Positions 1-10,514 of a DNA stretch of 64,000 nt are shown piece by piece (the first letter of the stretch is position 1; the number at the start of each line of letters is the position of its first letter). The notes beneath the pieces were generated by a model. That model did not search any database. It had not been told where the DNA came from and was given only the letters and a program-made list of their open reading frames with translations. The stretch spans positions 100,289 through 164,288 of the forward strand of contig QLIY01000009.1 in the NCBI GenBank assembly GCA_003260075.1, written 5' to 3'. The DNA is from Phallusia mammillata (lineage: Eukaryota > Chordata > Ascidiacea > Phlebobranchia > Ascidiidae). The position numbers and the translations under genes are program-made.

Positions 1-2531
1 ATTCCTGGATTTTCCATATTGCTGTTGAGCTTTTGCAAAACCTTCACCCCCCCCCCCCCCCCAATCTTTAAAGTCGTACCTCCAATGCACGGCGACATAG
101 GTTTCGTTCCTTAAAACTTCCTTTCTATATCGTTCAACAGCTCTTACAATAGCTGGAGGCCGCCTCGCACTATTAAGAACTGCTGAATAAAGTTCCCCAT
201 TCGATAAACGTAAAGGGTCAAGTTTTTTGCCTGCCCCCCCCCCAATCTTTAAAGTCGTACCTCCAATGCACGGCGACATAGGTTTCGTTCCCTAAAACTT
301 CCTTCCTATATCGCTCAACAGCATTTACAATAGCTAGGGGCCGCCTCACACTATTAACAACTGCTGAATAAAGTTCCCCATTCGATAAACGTAAAGGATC
401 AAGTTTGTTGCCTTGCAAAGGAAGTGCAACTCCACCTGTGATTTGGACCTTGATTGTACTAAACGGTGCAGCGAACAAAGCACATCTTGCTGATGTGTTA
501 AATGCGGTTTTTAGGGCATCGGTTTCGCCTGTTATCCATGGTGCATACGTCAGTTGGTAGTTTGCCGGTGGAAATGCTGGAATATTAGGAATTTTGACGT
601 TATCTTCGTCGGTTAAGCGCAGCTGGGTTGAACCGATCTCCTTAACAATTCTTTTATCGTCGATGTACATAGTTTCCATTCCCGTGTCATGCTTAAAGCG
701 TTCAAAGGTGGCTGTACGTAATATTTGGGCCTAAAAACAAGCAACGATTACGAATAACCACAACGTGATAGAGAGAGGCTCGGTTTTGTTCAACACCGTA
801 CACTTTGGATGTTTATATCAGCACGGTCGGATTGTAGCTTTCGGATTTTAAACAACTGATAATATCGGTGCCAATTTTGCTGAGTAAATAAATGCACAAA
901 TTGTACAAGAGAAATTGCCCCCCCCCCCCGTACACTTTGGATGTTCATATCAGCACGGTCGGATTGTAGCTTTCGGATTTTAAACAACTGAAAATATAGT
1001 TGCCCATTTTGCTGAGTAAATAAATGCACAAATTGTACAAGAGACTCTGTTGTGTAGGTCTACATCTTTTAAGACCAGCCAGTTTAACATCAGACAGTTG
1101 GTTTTAATGGAATTCGCAAATGCTTTCAATATTTGCTTAGAGTTAGCGACACTATGTGAGACCGTTACTACCCGTAAGCATTGTCAGGATTAATAATTAA
1201 CCGTGGCATATGTGCTGGCCAAACAGACCTCAAAGAATGTGTTTTGTGAACAAAAACTTCGGTCAAATGCTTAAAGTTTTTTTTTTATGACTAGAAGGAT
1301 TAACAAACCACGCACACATAACCTACCTGTAACACAACGTCAAAAGAAAAGTTGCATGTCTTGGAAAAGGATTCAACTGATATTGAAGAAACTAAGCGAC
1401 GAATACCCCCCCCCCACACAACGTCAAAAGAAAAGTTGCATGTCTTGGAAAAGGATTCAACTGGTATTGAAGAAACTAGGCGACGGATTCGTTGAACTTC
1501 TATTCTTTGGGAAGCTGGAATTATTCCTCCGCCAGTAGTGCCGTGTCCGTTGAAGCGAGGTATTACCAAAGTCCTATTTAACAAAGGGCGAATAAGTTAC
1601 TGCTGACTTGAAGCAAACCAAGCGTGCATGTACTGACGGTTGTTGGAAACAGCACTTCATTCGGCCATACAAATGTATAAAACATAAAGCACAGTCAGAA
1701 CTTGTTTCATAATTTTTTCTTACAATTATTTTTTTGTTGTTTTTTATTTATTTTTTTATCATACCTGTTTAGTCGTATTGCCCCCCCCCCCCACAGCACT
1801 TCATTCGGCCATACAAATGTATAAAACATAAAGCACAGTCTGAACTTGTTTCATATTTTTTTCTCACAATTATTATTATTATTTTTTTTATCATACCTGT
1901 TTAGTCGTATAGCTAAATAAACAGATTGCCAAAAGCCAACGATTTGATTGTTTGGTCCCCAGATTAATCCAGGATACAAAAACTTGTTTGGATCCAGTTT
2001 TATTTGTGGCTGGACGACGTCTTGCCAATTTGTTTGTGTATCTACCCATAGCAAACAGTCGCTATCTTCAATGGCAATGGAGGGCATTGTTGACGCAGCT
2101 ATCTTTTTTTCAGTCTGTAACGTCACTGAATGGACACTGTTATTATTATTATCTGACGTTGAATTGTCCTGGGAAATTGTGGGAAAAGCAACGGTAGCTG
2201 AAAGAAGCTGTGGCAAACTGCTGTTTTTGGCCTTCTCGTCAGTATGATTGTTCTGTGGCATTGTTGTATATCCATAAATTGCTTTGACAACATCATTGTC
2301 TGTTGGCTTGGTAACTTGATCAAAAACTCTTGAATGTATAATACCAACTAATTTTCGTTGTTTCCAATTTGGCGACAACGTGACAAAATCGTCCGAGTAG
2401 TAAAGAACCATGACAATAAGACCAAGAACTGACAGCAGCAACACTGCCCAAAAAAGCTTTATAACAACATAATTAGAAAATCCCGACATGGCATAGGCTC
2501 TGAGCCGAATGTAGCAATTTGCCATTTTCAA
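1..2531 (-). CDS. O-fucosyltransferase-like type II membrane protein, copy A (partial, disrupted by assembly joins)
   Basis: The coding blocks, in transcript order, are exon 1 2531-1897, exon 2 1573-1327, exon 3 730-244, and a continuation at 46-1 that leaves the window. Exon 1 has a short cytosolic tail, one membrane segment (about residues 22-46) and an N- and S-rich stem, then YPGLIWGPNNQIVGFWQ. Exon 2 starts with the R of NRTLVIPRF, and exon 3 carries AVHWRYD. GxNNQ, the NRTLVxP block and HxR are hallmarks of the O-FucT fold (Pfam PF10250 type), in which the arginine of HxR contacts GDP-fucose. The expected place of action is the ER/Golgi lumen. Exon 2 is 247 nt against 163 nt in copy B, because a 75-bp stretch is present twice around a C-run (1406-1415). 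Exon 3 is cut at 234-243. Neither break need exist in the real genome. The acceptor substrate is unknown. The family call is fairly firm; a specific POFUT1 or POFUT2 assignment is not supported. Confidence 0.72.
47..416. other. Assembly joins: C-runs at 47-62 and 234-243 around a duplicated block
   Basis: 63-233 and 244-416 are the same sequence with about a dozen mismatches, separated by a 10-base C-run; another C-run precedes the first copy. The block is coding sequence of O-FucT-like copy A exon 3, so the protein would be read twice. The higher divergence than at other joins allows paralogue mixing. Confidence 0.75.
798..1044. other. Assembly join: C-run 918-929
   Basis: 798-911 (GTACACTTTGGATG to TTGTACAAGAGA) is repeated at 930-1044 directly after the C-run. 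Confidence 0.8.
1330..1492. other. Assembly join inside an exon: C-run 1406-1415
   Basis: 1330-1404 and 1416-1492 are near-identical (two or three differences). They lie in exon 2 of O-FucT-like copy A and insert a second RRLVSSI block with a glycine run into its reading frame; copy B has the block once. Confidence 0.88.
1649..1910. other. Assembly join: C-run 1781-1792
   Basis: 1649-1778 (ACAGCACTTCATTCGG to TTAGTCGTAT) recurs at 1793-1910. Both include the end of exon 1 of O-FucT-like copy A and its donor site, so the donor appears twice. Confidence 0.85.
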
Positions 2532-3510
2532 CTATTTCAATCACAGTTTATTCAGTTTAATTTGACATGTTGTTTCCACTTATCGATTGCTACAGCACAT
2601 GCAGAAAGCAATCGTACAAATTCCTTCCATCTTCTAGTCGGTTGCCTTACCAATTCTTTCAGTCTTTGACGCTAACGATTTTGCTACATAAGTCAAATAT
2701 TCAAATAAATCACACCTTTGATTTTGCTACATAAGTCAAATAACCAATTGAATCGAAACAACATTTTTTAAAAATCTGGTCATAAACCCCATAAAACCAA
2801 ACAACTCCTCACAAATTCTGTTATAACAAAAGGCATGTAAGCGTAAAATAATCGAGTGAACACTGCGTCGTACCATTCGTATTAACCGATCTCTTTTCCT
2901 AACTTCCTTATGACTGGTCACGCCTGATAGACGAGGATAACAGTGTTTCCCCACTTCTCAGATACTAGGACAAAAAGTTGTGCACTGTGCAAATCTATAT
3001 TTCTTTGAACGATAAAGCAACAACAAAAACACTTTGTCTAGTAACTGGTTGCAGAGAGATTTGCCGAATTCAGACAACGTCAGAGAGTTGTAGGTGTTTA
3101 AAAGGTTTAGTTAGTGTCAATACGAGTTTACATATTTGTTAAAAATAAATAACATCTATCTTTTTCCAACATTTACTCATGAAATTTAATCTTTGCGTTA
3201 GTGGCCAGAAGTATTAAACCTTTCAAAATATTTTTTGAAATACTGCTACGGTAAACAACAGAAAATAAAAATAAATTGCCTTTATCTTTTTTCCGTTGTA
3301 TCTTTTTTTCCTGTCGTGCTTTGTTCATGAGAGCTTTAAGTTTCACTGTATCGATTACTTGTTTTGTAACGAAGTAGTGCGCTGCTGGCGTCAATTGAAA
3401 ACCCCAAAAAGTCGACTGCCCGGTGTTTGGCAGTGTTTGAAAAAACTGACATCTTAAACGTTGTAGTTGCCAAATTTGCCCTTCTTACTTTGTAGGTATT
3501 AGTTGCCACG

Positions 3511-4401
3511 GGTTCATATATTTAACACGCCCACGAAGTATATCGCTTTTGACTGTGCTTCCGATTGAAAAATGTGTGGGTGTTTTTATTCTAAATATGC
3601 AACCTCATCCAAGATCCAAGTCCGCTGTCAAAGGTGTAGCTGCAGCGAATGTTCTTGGTTTTATCCTTTATAACGTGGCCAGGTCTAAAAAACGGAACCG
3701 GTGAATCGTAACAACACATTTAAAAAAAAGTTAGTTGAACACATACGTTTTTTTTTGCTTTGCTCCGGCATGTTGGCTAAAGGTTTAAAGCGACGAACTT
3801 GGTAGTAAACCCCCCCCCCCTGAAGGCACATTTTATAAGTGGCCCGAAAATCAGGGTTGCCAACTAAGAAATTAGAATTATCAGTGTTGCAAAATCATTG
3901 TCACAAAGATCTAAATTTCTTTTGATTTTAAAGTGGCCTGGATTTTTGACTGGCCTGTAGGCACGTGCCTACTATGCCTAATGGTTAATCCAGCACTGGT
4001 TCATATATTTAACACGCCCACGAAGCATATCGCTTTTGACTGTGCTTCCGACTTAAAATGTGTGGGTGTTTATTCTAAATATGCAACTTCATCCAAGTCC
4101 GCTGTCAAAGGTGAAGCTGCAGCGCGTCTACCATCTATATCTACCAACTGTGCTCCCAACTTTGTCGCCTATTCGAGTTCACTGTACGTGTAAAATGACT
4201 TGTTTGTTATTCGGGATTTCGACCAGCTGGGTAACTCTTGTGCTAAAAAATCAAATGTTCTTGGTTTTATCCTTTTTAACGTGGCCAGGTTTAAAAACGT
4301 AACAACACTTTTTTAATAAAGTTAGTTGAACATATACGTTTTTTTGCTTCGCTCCGGTAGAATGTTGGCTAAAGGTTTAAAGCGACGAACTTGGTAGTAA
4401 G
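3511..4401 (+). repeat. Near-identical block present twice, second copy with extra ~110 bp
   Basis: GGTTCATATATTTAACACGC begins both 3511-3809 and the copy from about 4001 to 4401; both end GCGACGAACTTGGTAGTAA. The first ends directly at a C-run (3810-3820). The second has about 110 bp of extra sequence after GCTGCAGCG. Either an allelic pair with an indel placed in tandem, or a true local duplication. Confidence 0.7.
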
Positions 4402-4530
4402 GTAAAACCACAATTCAATCAAAAAATGTCCAACCAAATTCTTTCAGTTTAATTACGATACAATTCGCAAATTGACCAGATAGAAACAAAATGACACTTT
4501 GTGAACATTCAATATACCCTTTACCAAAAT

Positions 4531-4772
4531 AAACACAACAAACAACAAAAAATACTGAAGTACTGCACGACTTAATGGGAGACATGCTCTTTATCGCCAC
4601 CTAGAGAGTGCTTTAAGGGATTGCAGCAAAGCTGTAAGCGGGCCTGACCCCCCCCCCAACACAACAAACAACAAAAAATACTGAAGTACTGCACGACTTA
4701 ATGGGGGAAACGCTCTTTATCGCGACCTAGAGAGTGCTTTAAGGGATTGCAGCAAAGCTGGAAGCGGCCTGA
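4531..4772. other. Assembly join: C-run 4648-4657
   Basis: AACACAACAAACAACAAAAA begins both 4531-4647 and 4658-4772; the copies differ at a few bases. Confidence 0.8.
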
Positions 4773-4927
4773 AATTCGAACCCAACCCCTGCCCGAACCT
4801 AAATCGTTTTTGAGAAGCCTGTTATGGCCCGAAAGTTAGATTGAAAGACCCATAATAATAAGGCATACATAATGTTTAAGAACAGACAATGGCTTAAACA
4901 CGATGTTTTAGGGCTGTGGGGCCAGTT

Positions 4928-5519
4928 AAGTCCGGCACCTATGTACATGACTAGGTAATTTATATTTGAAAAACCGAGGAACACAGAACTTGAAGTCAGG
5001 TTTTAATCAAGGCTACTTGTTAAAACAAATTAAGACTAATAACTCTGAATTGCAGGTAAATCGGTCACTTCCAAAAAAGGCGTTTCATCATAGCGTTTCT
5101 CGCAACATCATATACTGAAGTTTCAAACTTTTTTATAACTTTACCCGACTGCGTTTTCTTCCATCGCATGGGACGTACATTACTAGAAAAAGTTGATCCT
5201 GATGAAAAAAAGAACCACTCGCTTTGTGCTAAAACTTCCATTTCAGCAAGTGAAAAGATTTCCTTTTCGTTTAACCACTCCCCCCCCCCCAAGTCCGGCA
5301 CCTATGTACATGACTAGGTAATTTATATTTGAAAAACCTAGGAACACAGAATTTGAAGTCAGGTTTGAATCAAGGCTATTTGTTAAAACAAATTATGACT
5401 AATAACTCTGAATTGCAAGTAAATCGGTCATTTCCAAACAAGGCGTTTCATCATAGCGTTTCTCGCAATATCATATACTGAAGTTTCAAACTTTTTTATA
5501 ACTTTACCTCCCCCCCCCC
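4928..5519. other. Assembly joins: C-runs 5280-5290 and 5510-5519
   Basis: AAGTCCGGCACCTATGTACA begins both 4928-5145 and 5291-5508. The block includes the last coding stretch and 3' flank of O-FucT-like copy B, which therefore appears twice with its stop codon. The second copy is bounded by C-runs on both sides. Confidence 0.88.
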
Positions 5520-7606
5520 AGCACACTTGATAACGCGCAGTCATAAAAACATCTAATTGCGTTTTGGGAATGTCTACAAAACTGTTAAGGTTTTGCAAAG
5601 CGTTTAGCACTTGATTGGAAAATTTTCGCAGCGTTGGGGGTGAAGCAATGTAGACATGTTTCCATGCTGATTGGTTTAGGTTAGATTCTTTTAATGAGGC
5701 AAAAATTCCAGCGGCAACATCTTGTGGCGTAATTTTGGGTAGGTCTCTGCAAAACTTTGTGTACCTTTCTGGATGATTGGGGCGGCAGTGATGATGTTCC
5801 CAGTCAGTTAGGTCGTACCTCCAATGAACGGCCACATACGGTTCATTGTTAAACACTTCGGTTTTAAATTGTTTCACAGCATTTTCAATACCAACAGGTC
5901 TTCGAACACTATAAAGAACGGCCGAAAACAATTCTTTGTCCTTTATATCCGTCTGATGTAGTAGTTTTGTAGTCAATGGCTTAGCGATGCTGTTATTGGG
6001 ACCTTCTAGTCGTATCGTTTGGAACGGTGCAGAATACAAAGAACATCTTGCTGATGTATTGTAAGCCTTTCTTAGTGCCTCGGTGTTACCTGTTATCCAT
6101 GGATCGTAGGTAAGCTGGTAGCTTTCTGGAGGAAATGCTGGAATGTTTGAATAGTTATTTCCGTGATGGCCATCTTTAAAACGAAGCTGAGTTGCACCGT
6201 TTTGAAAGTCTATTCGATGCTTTTCAATGTGAAGAATTGACATTCCAGTTTCACTTTCAAAATCTTTGATTGTGGCTGGGTTTGATTTTTGTGCCTTTAA
6301 ATGCATAAAAAATCTTTTAAATCTAGGCCGACTTCTAAACCAACAAAATACACTGACCCAGCCATTGTTAACTGTGCGCAGTTGTTACGAGAACACAACA
6401 CTTTATAGCTTTAAGGTTGTCATTTTATACCTTTGACATTGGCCTTAAAACTCGGTAACGCCCGAAAGTTAAAGTTAGCAACGGCGTTAAACGATTTCTT
6501 GTGTCTTCATTGTAGGTATAATTATGACCTTTACACTCCAAAACTAATTGTACAATCTTATTCCCAGTCAAATATAAATTAAAACAGAGTATAGCCAAAA
6601 TAATTTGATGTTAACGGTGACAAAATACTCTTTAAATATATTACCTGCAACACTACGTCGAATGAATAATTACAAATCTCACGAAATTGTTCAATTGAAA
6701 TGGAAGAAACGAAACGGCGAAGTCGATCCACGTCAATACGGTGGTTAGCTAAAATCGTTCCACCTCCAGTTGTTCGGTGTGCGTGAAAGCGTGGAATCAC
6801 CAACGTTCTGTACCACATGACAACAGTATGTACTGAAGCGTTGATAATTATACCTCTTTAGTTTCTGCCCACACAGGTTATGGTAGTGTATAACTCGCTA
6901 TAGAGCAAAAATATGAATCCCGTTAGACTTGGTTCGCGCCGTTATTTGTTTACGCTACACTGTTTCTGATTTTTCTTGGGGTCAAGTTTTTTTTATTAAA
7001 TGCTTACCTGTTAAGCCTAATCGCCAAGTAGATGGACTGCCAAAATCCGACGATTTGGTTGTTTGGGCCCCAAACCAAGCCTGGGTACAAAAACTTGGTC
7101 GGATCCAGCTCTATTTGAGGCTTAAATTTTTTTTTCACCTTGTTAGGACCATTTTGCCATAGTTTACAATCTCGCTTATAAATCACAGCGGAAATATTTG
7201 ACCGGTCCTCCTTATTTAACTTGGGTGTAGTGCGGGGTGGCGTCGGTGTTTTATGATTTTGCTTTGTGACTGTTGAACTGTTATTTTGCTGCTTCAGGCT
7301 TCCATTTCGGTGTCCATTTGCGAGGCCTGAAGAAATAAACTCATGCTTCTTCCACACGACTTTATTCTTTGGATTGTAAGAAGATATACGCTTGTAGGTA
7401 TGTTGCGAAATAACTGCTGTTTTCCAATTGCGCCAGTTATCAACGAATAACTTTCGATTGCTTGGACTAAGATAGCTCACAGTTATAGCAACGACAGAAA
7501 ACAGTAGCAGTCCCCAAAAACATTTCAAAAGTGCATAACTGGTACAACCCAATCTACCACAAACAAAACCACTTATAATCTTGAAATGCTTGCCCATTTC
7601 AAGCAT
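5065..7606 (-). CDS. O-fucosyltransferase-like type II membrane protein, copy B
   Basis: Exon 1 is 7606-7008 (phase 2), exon 2 6807-6645 (163 nt) and exon 3 6294-5520 up to an assembly join. The C-terminal block lies at 5279-5065 and begins EWLNEKEIFSLAEMEV. Together about 580 residues: short cytosolic tail, membrane anchor (about residues 22-44), a linker rich in K, T and N, then an O-FucT-like domain with YPGLVWGPNNQIVGFWQ, NRTLVIPRF, AVHWRYD and a terminal SSGSTFSSN block resembling the nucleotide-binding end of these enzymes. Expected to be a luminal GDP-fucose-dependent transferase; the substrate is unknown. It is a tandem paralogue of copy A, with the same exon borders. The last exon piece (KVIKKFETSVYD to the stop) occurs twice, at 5428-5507 and inside 5065-5144, because allelic contig ends were placed side by side. 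The ORF that reads RYQVC, then a glycine run, then KVIKK is an artefact of that join. A few residues between RYQVC and EWLNE may be missing. Confidence 0.75.
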
Positions 7607-8939
7607 CTTTAAAAAAATTAATACATGTTATTCTTGTTCACAACACTGTTGTCATATCACAGTAAATTACTGGTGTTCAGACGTTTTATCACACACAAAG
7701 TGTTGCTGACATAACCTGGTACTACCGACTTACAGCAATACATCGTTTCAAGGTTGGCTTTTCCAGCACTTGTAGACTAAACCGCTTCCTGGTATATGAC
7801 GTCACTAGCCTAAATTGTGAACTCGGATGCTCGCAACAACTTCGCAAAAGTGGGATTTTAATACTTTTGTACGATGTTTTATTTTTGGTTATTAACGAAG
7901 TTTTATGAGACGTTTACTTAAATTGGGTTGGCTTTTCTTGTTTTATTGTTTAACGTTTGTTAAAAAGCTTTTGTTTTCCTTTTTAGTGAAATATTGAAGT
8001 TTAGATGGGGTATAAAATTATCAACATGGAATCTAAATTTTTGTAGAACTAGTTCTTTGATAGTTCTTTGTAGAACTATTAAATATTTCTTTGTAGAACT
8101 ATTTAATTCGAAGTTTCTCAACGCCTATTTAACGTCACCAAATCTGAAATGTTTTGCAGCTTTTATTTAATTGTGTTTTTTTAACCGATGTGGCAACAAA
8201 GATTTATTTTATACAATAGGTCATAGGATGATAAATATTTTGCCACTAGGTGTCACAAGAGATTACCCAAGGAATGTGAATCCAAAATATAACACACCCA
8301 GTTAGAGTCTGATTATTATTGAACTAACAAGCGGTTGTATTATAATTATATTAATTAACTAACGTTAAAAATTGCTAAAAGAGCAATAATTGTTGTTGCA
8401 GTATGCCTGAGAGCAACATCTTATTTATTCTTGTACTGCGCTATATTTGCATCTATAGACAATACGCAGCATTAACAGAAAAATACAACAACTTGGTGGT
8501 ATATTTTAATTCACTAGCTCACTTTGCCCAATGTTTAATCCAGAATCCATTTGAGTCTTGGCTAGAATTACACACAGCTCCATTTAGATCATGTCGCTTT
8601 GCTAAAATGCAGGTGGTAAGTTTATTTTATGAAATTTCTTGTGCTATAGTGACATCGTATTGCCAGTTTGCCGACTAAAGAGTCTTTGCACGCCCAAACA
8701 CGTTTTTACAAACCAAAATCGTTTTAAATTATTGTGTTAACAGTTTACAGCACAACTGCAATGACACCGGATAAGGAAAATGTAAATAATATCGTGCGGA
8801 AACCAATTAGGGTTTTCATGATTTAAGTAGAATAGAAAACAATATTCGCAAAAATAAACAAAACTTATCGTTAGTATGTGCCAAGATTTTTGGTCAAAAT
8901 GGTTGAAACAAATTTCCTAATCGTCATGTTACCTTATTC
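7607..8939. other. Upstream region of O-FucT-like copy B; no gene recognised
   Basis: AT-rich. Holds the promoter of copy B by position. A plus-strand 91-codon ORF at 8403-8678 has no recognisable domain and no supporting exon neighbours. Confidence 0.5.
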
Positions 8940-9152
8940 CAGTGGTTCTCAAACTTTTTTTGTTGCGACGCCCCTGGAAAAGTTTTCTGGACTTGCGACG
9001 CACCATCAAATGAAAGTTAATGAGAAAACTGTTTATATAAGTTGTGTTCATTGATACAACAACAAAAAGCCACGAAACGAATATTCTCCGACGCCCTTGG
9101 AAAATTCAAACGACGCACCAGGGCGTCGCGACGCTCAGTTTGAAAACTACAG
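8940..9152. mobile_element. Non-autonomous hAT-like element
   Basis: The left end is CAGTGGTTCTCAAACT and the right end, read inverted, is an imperfect copy (AGTTTGAAAACTACAG). The flanks are CCTTATTC (8932-8939) and CTTTATTC (9153-9160), an 8-bp target duplication with one mismatch. Inside are copies of a GACGC-containing motif. No transposase is encoded. Confidence 0.75.
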
Positions 9153-9160
9153 CTTTATTC

Positions 9161-10514
9161 TATTAATATATCACTTTGTCAAAACATTTTTACAGGTCCA
9201 TAGCATAAACAGAACCGTATTTGTTTACAATATAATCAATAAAAATACCTCAGTCAAGCCCCGGGATTTTTTGTTGCTTTTTGTATACGTTTTGGGCTAT
9301 AAAATGTGATGTATAAACACCTAAGCCACTGTCTTAATAGATTTGCTTTGCATCGTGAAAAATCGCCTCAGCGCATTTGGATAACTCCTGCATAAGCCTC
9401 TGCAGTCCGTATGCTCACCAACAAATGTCGGTTAAAATTCTGTTGGGCGCTGAACAATAATGTTTCAAGCGACCAGGCATTGTCGCTCCATACGAGCGGT
9501 GACGCAACCAATTCGTCAAACGTGCGCTTCTACGCTTGCGCGTTGGTGGCTAACTGGCGGGCCGAAACAATTGACTGCATTAACGGGGTGTTTTGCAGGG
9601 GAAGGATATATGCAGGCGTAGGTATATTGTTGTAAGTTTTCAGCTATTACTGATAGCCTTTGCTTAAGTTGCTGTAAAAAAGGGGTAGACATTTTTTCTC
9701 TTGGATGCACGACCCAAACACGACAACGCCGTTCGGGTTGAATGTGTGTTATTTATCGGGTTTACTGCGTGGGAAGTTTCAGCCACATACCGGGACTCGT
9801 GCTGCGCTTATGCATACGCAGCCTGCTCGTCGTATTAGGCAGGATGCTACACTGCATAGTTATAGGCATCATGTTCACAGCAGATCAGCAACCAAGGTTA
9901 CTGCATTTTTTTGCCGCCAAAACGAGATGTTATCCACCGACTAAATGAAAAAGTAGTGCTGGTTTCGCGCGCGCGGTATTTTGGTCGGGAGTGTTGTTCA
10001 GTGTGTCACGATGCACTGTTTAGTAATTTAAATCTGTGTGAATGAAGTAAGATTGTTATCAATGAATGTTGGTTTGTTGCAAAACCAAAGAAGCTGTGTA
10101 TTTATCAGCCACAACATCTGTTCATTTCATGTGGGTCTTTTCTGCCAGATTCAATAACTTCTGAACATTTAATTGGTATTTGGTTGTGGAGCTTGGGAAT
10201 AGGTGCCTTAGTATCGACATGATTATGTAATATGTGGTTATTGCCATTACTTTCTCACGACAAATTTTACAGACAGTTTGACAGGAGACATTTTTTGCGC
10301 CAAGTCTTATTCCCTCTTGAGGCCGCTTTTGCTTGTTAAACCGTCAATGTTTCTAGTTTGTTATTCAGATCTTTTATTTAAGGGCGTTAAATGCTGTTTA
10401 TATATTGAGCCGGAGAGACTTGAACCACAAACAGAAATATTACGACATTGTGAACACTTCTGGTCATTGAGGAATTTTTGCAAGGTTTTTGCCACATTGA
10501 GTCTATAGTTGGTA
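9161..10514. other. Upstream region of the 7TM receptor gene
   Basis: Slightly more GC-rich around 9400-9900, with several overlapping short ORFs in different frames and no domain. Most likely promoter and 5' UTR of the receptor gene; no exon can be defended. Confidence 0.45.

Larger units (their letters stand above)
2532..4927. other. Intergenic between the two O-FucT-like genes
   Basis: Apart from the duplicated blocks noted separately I see no gene. A palindromic-looking repeat of GATTTTGCTACATAAGTCAAAT occurs at about 2680-2750. Short ORFs here have no recognisable domains. Confidence 0.6.

Noticed and set aside
10278..10508. Additional upstream exon of the receptor gene
   Set aside because: A better first exon with ATG, sequon and clean donor exists at 10515-10610 and completes TM1.
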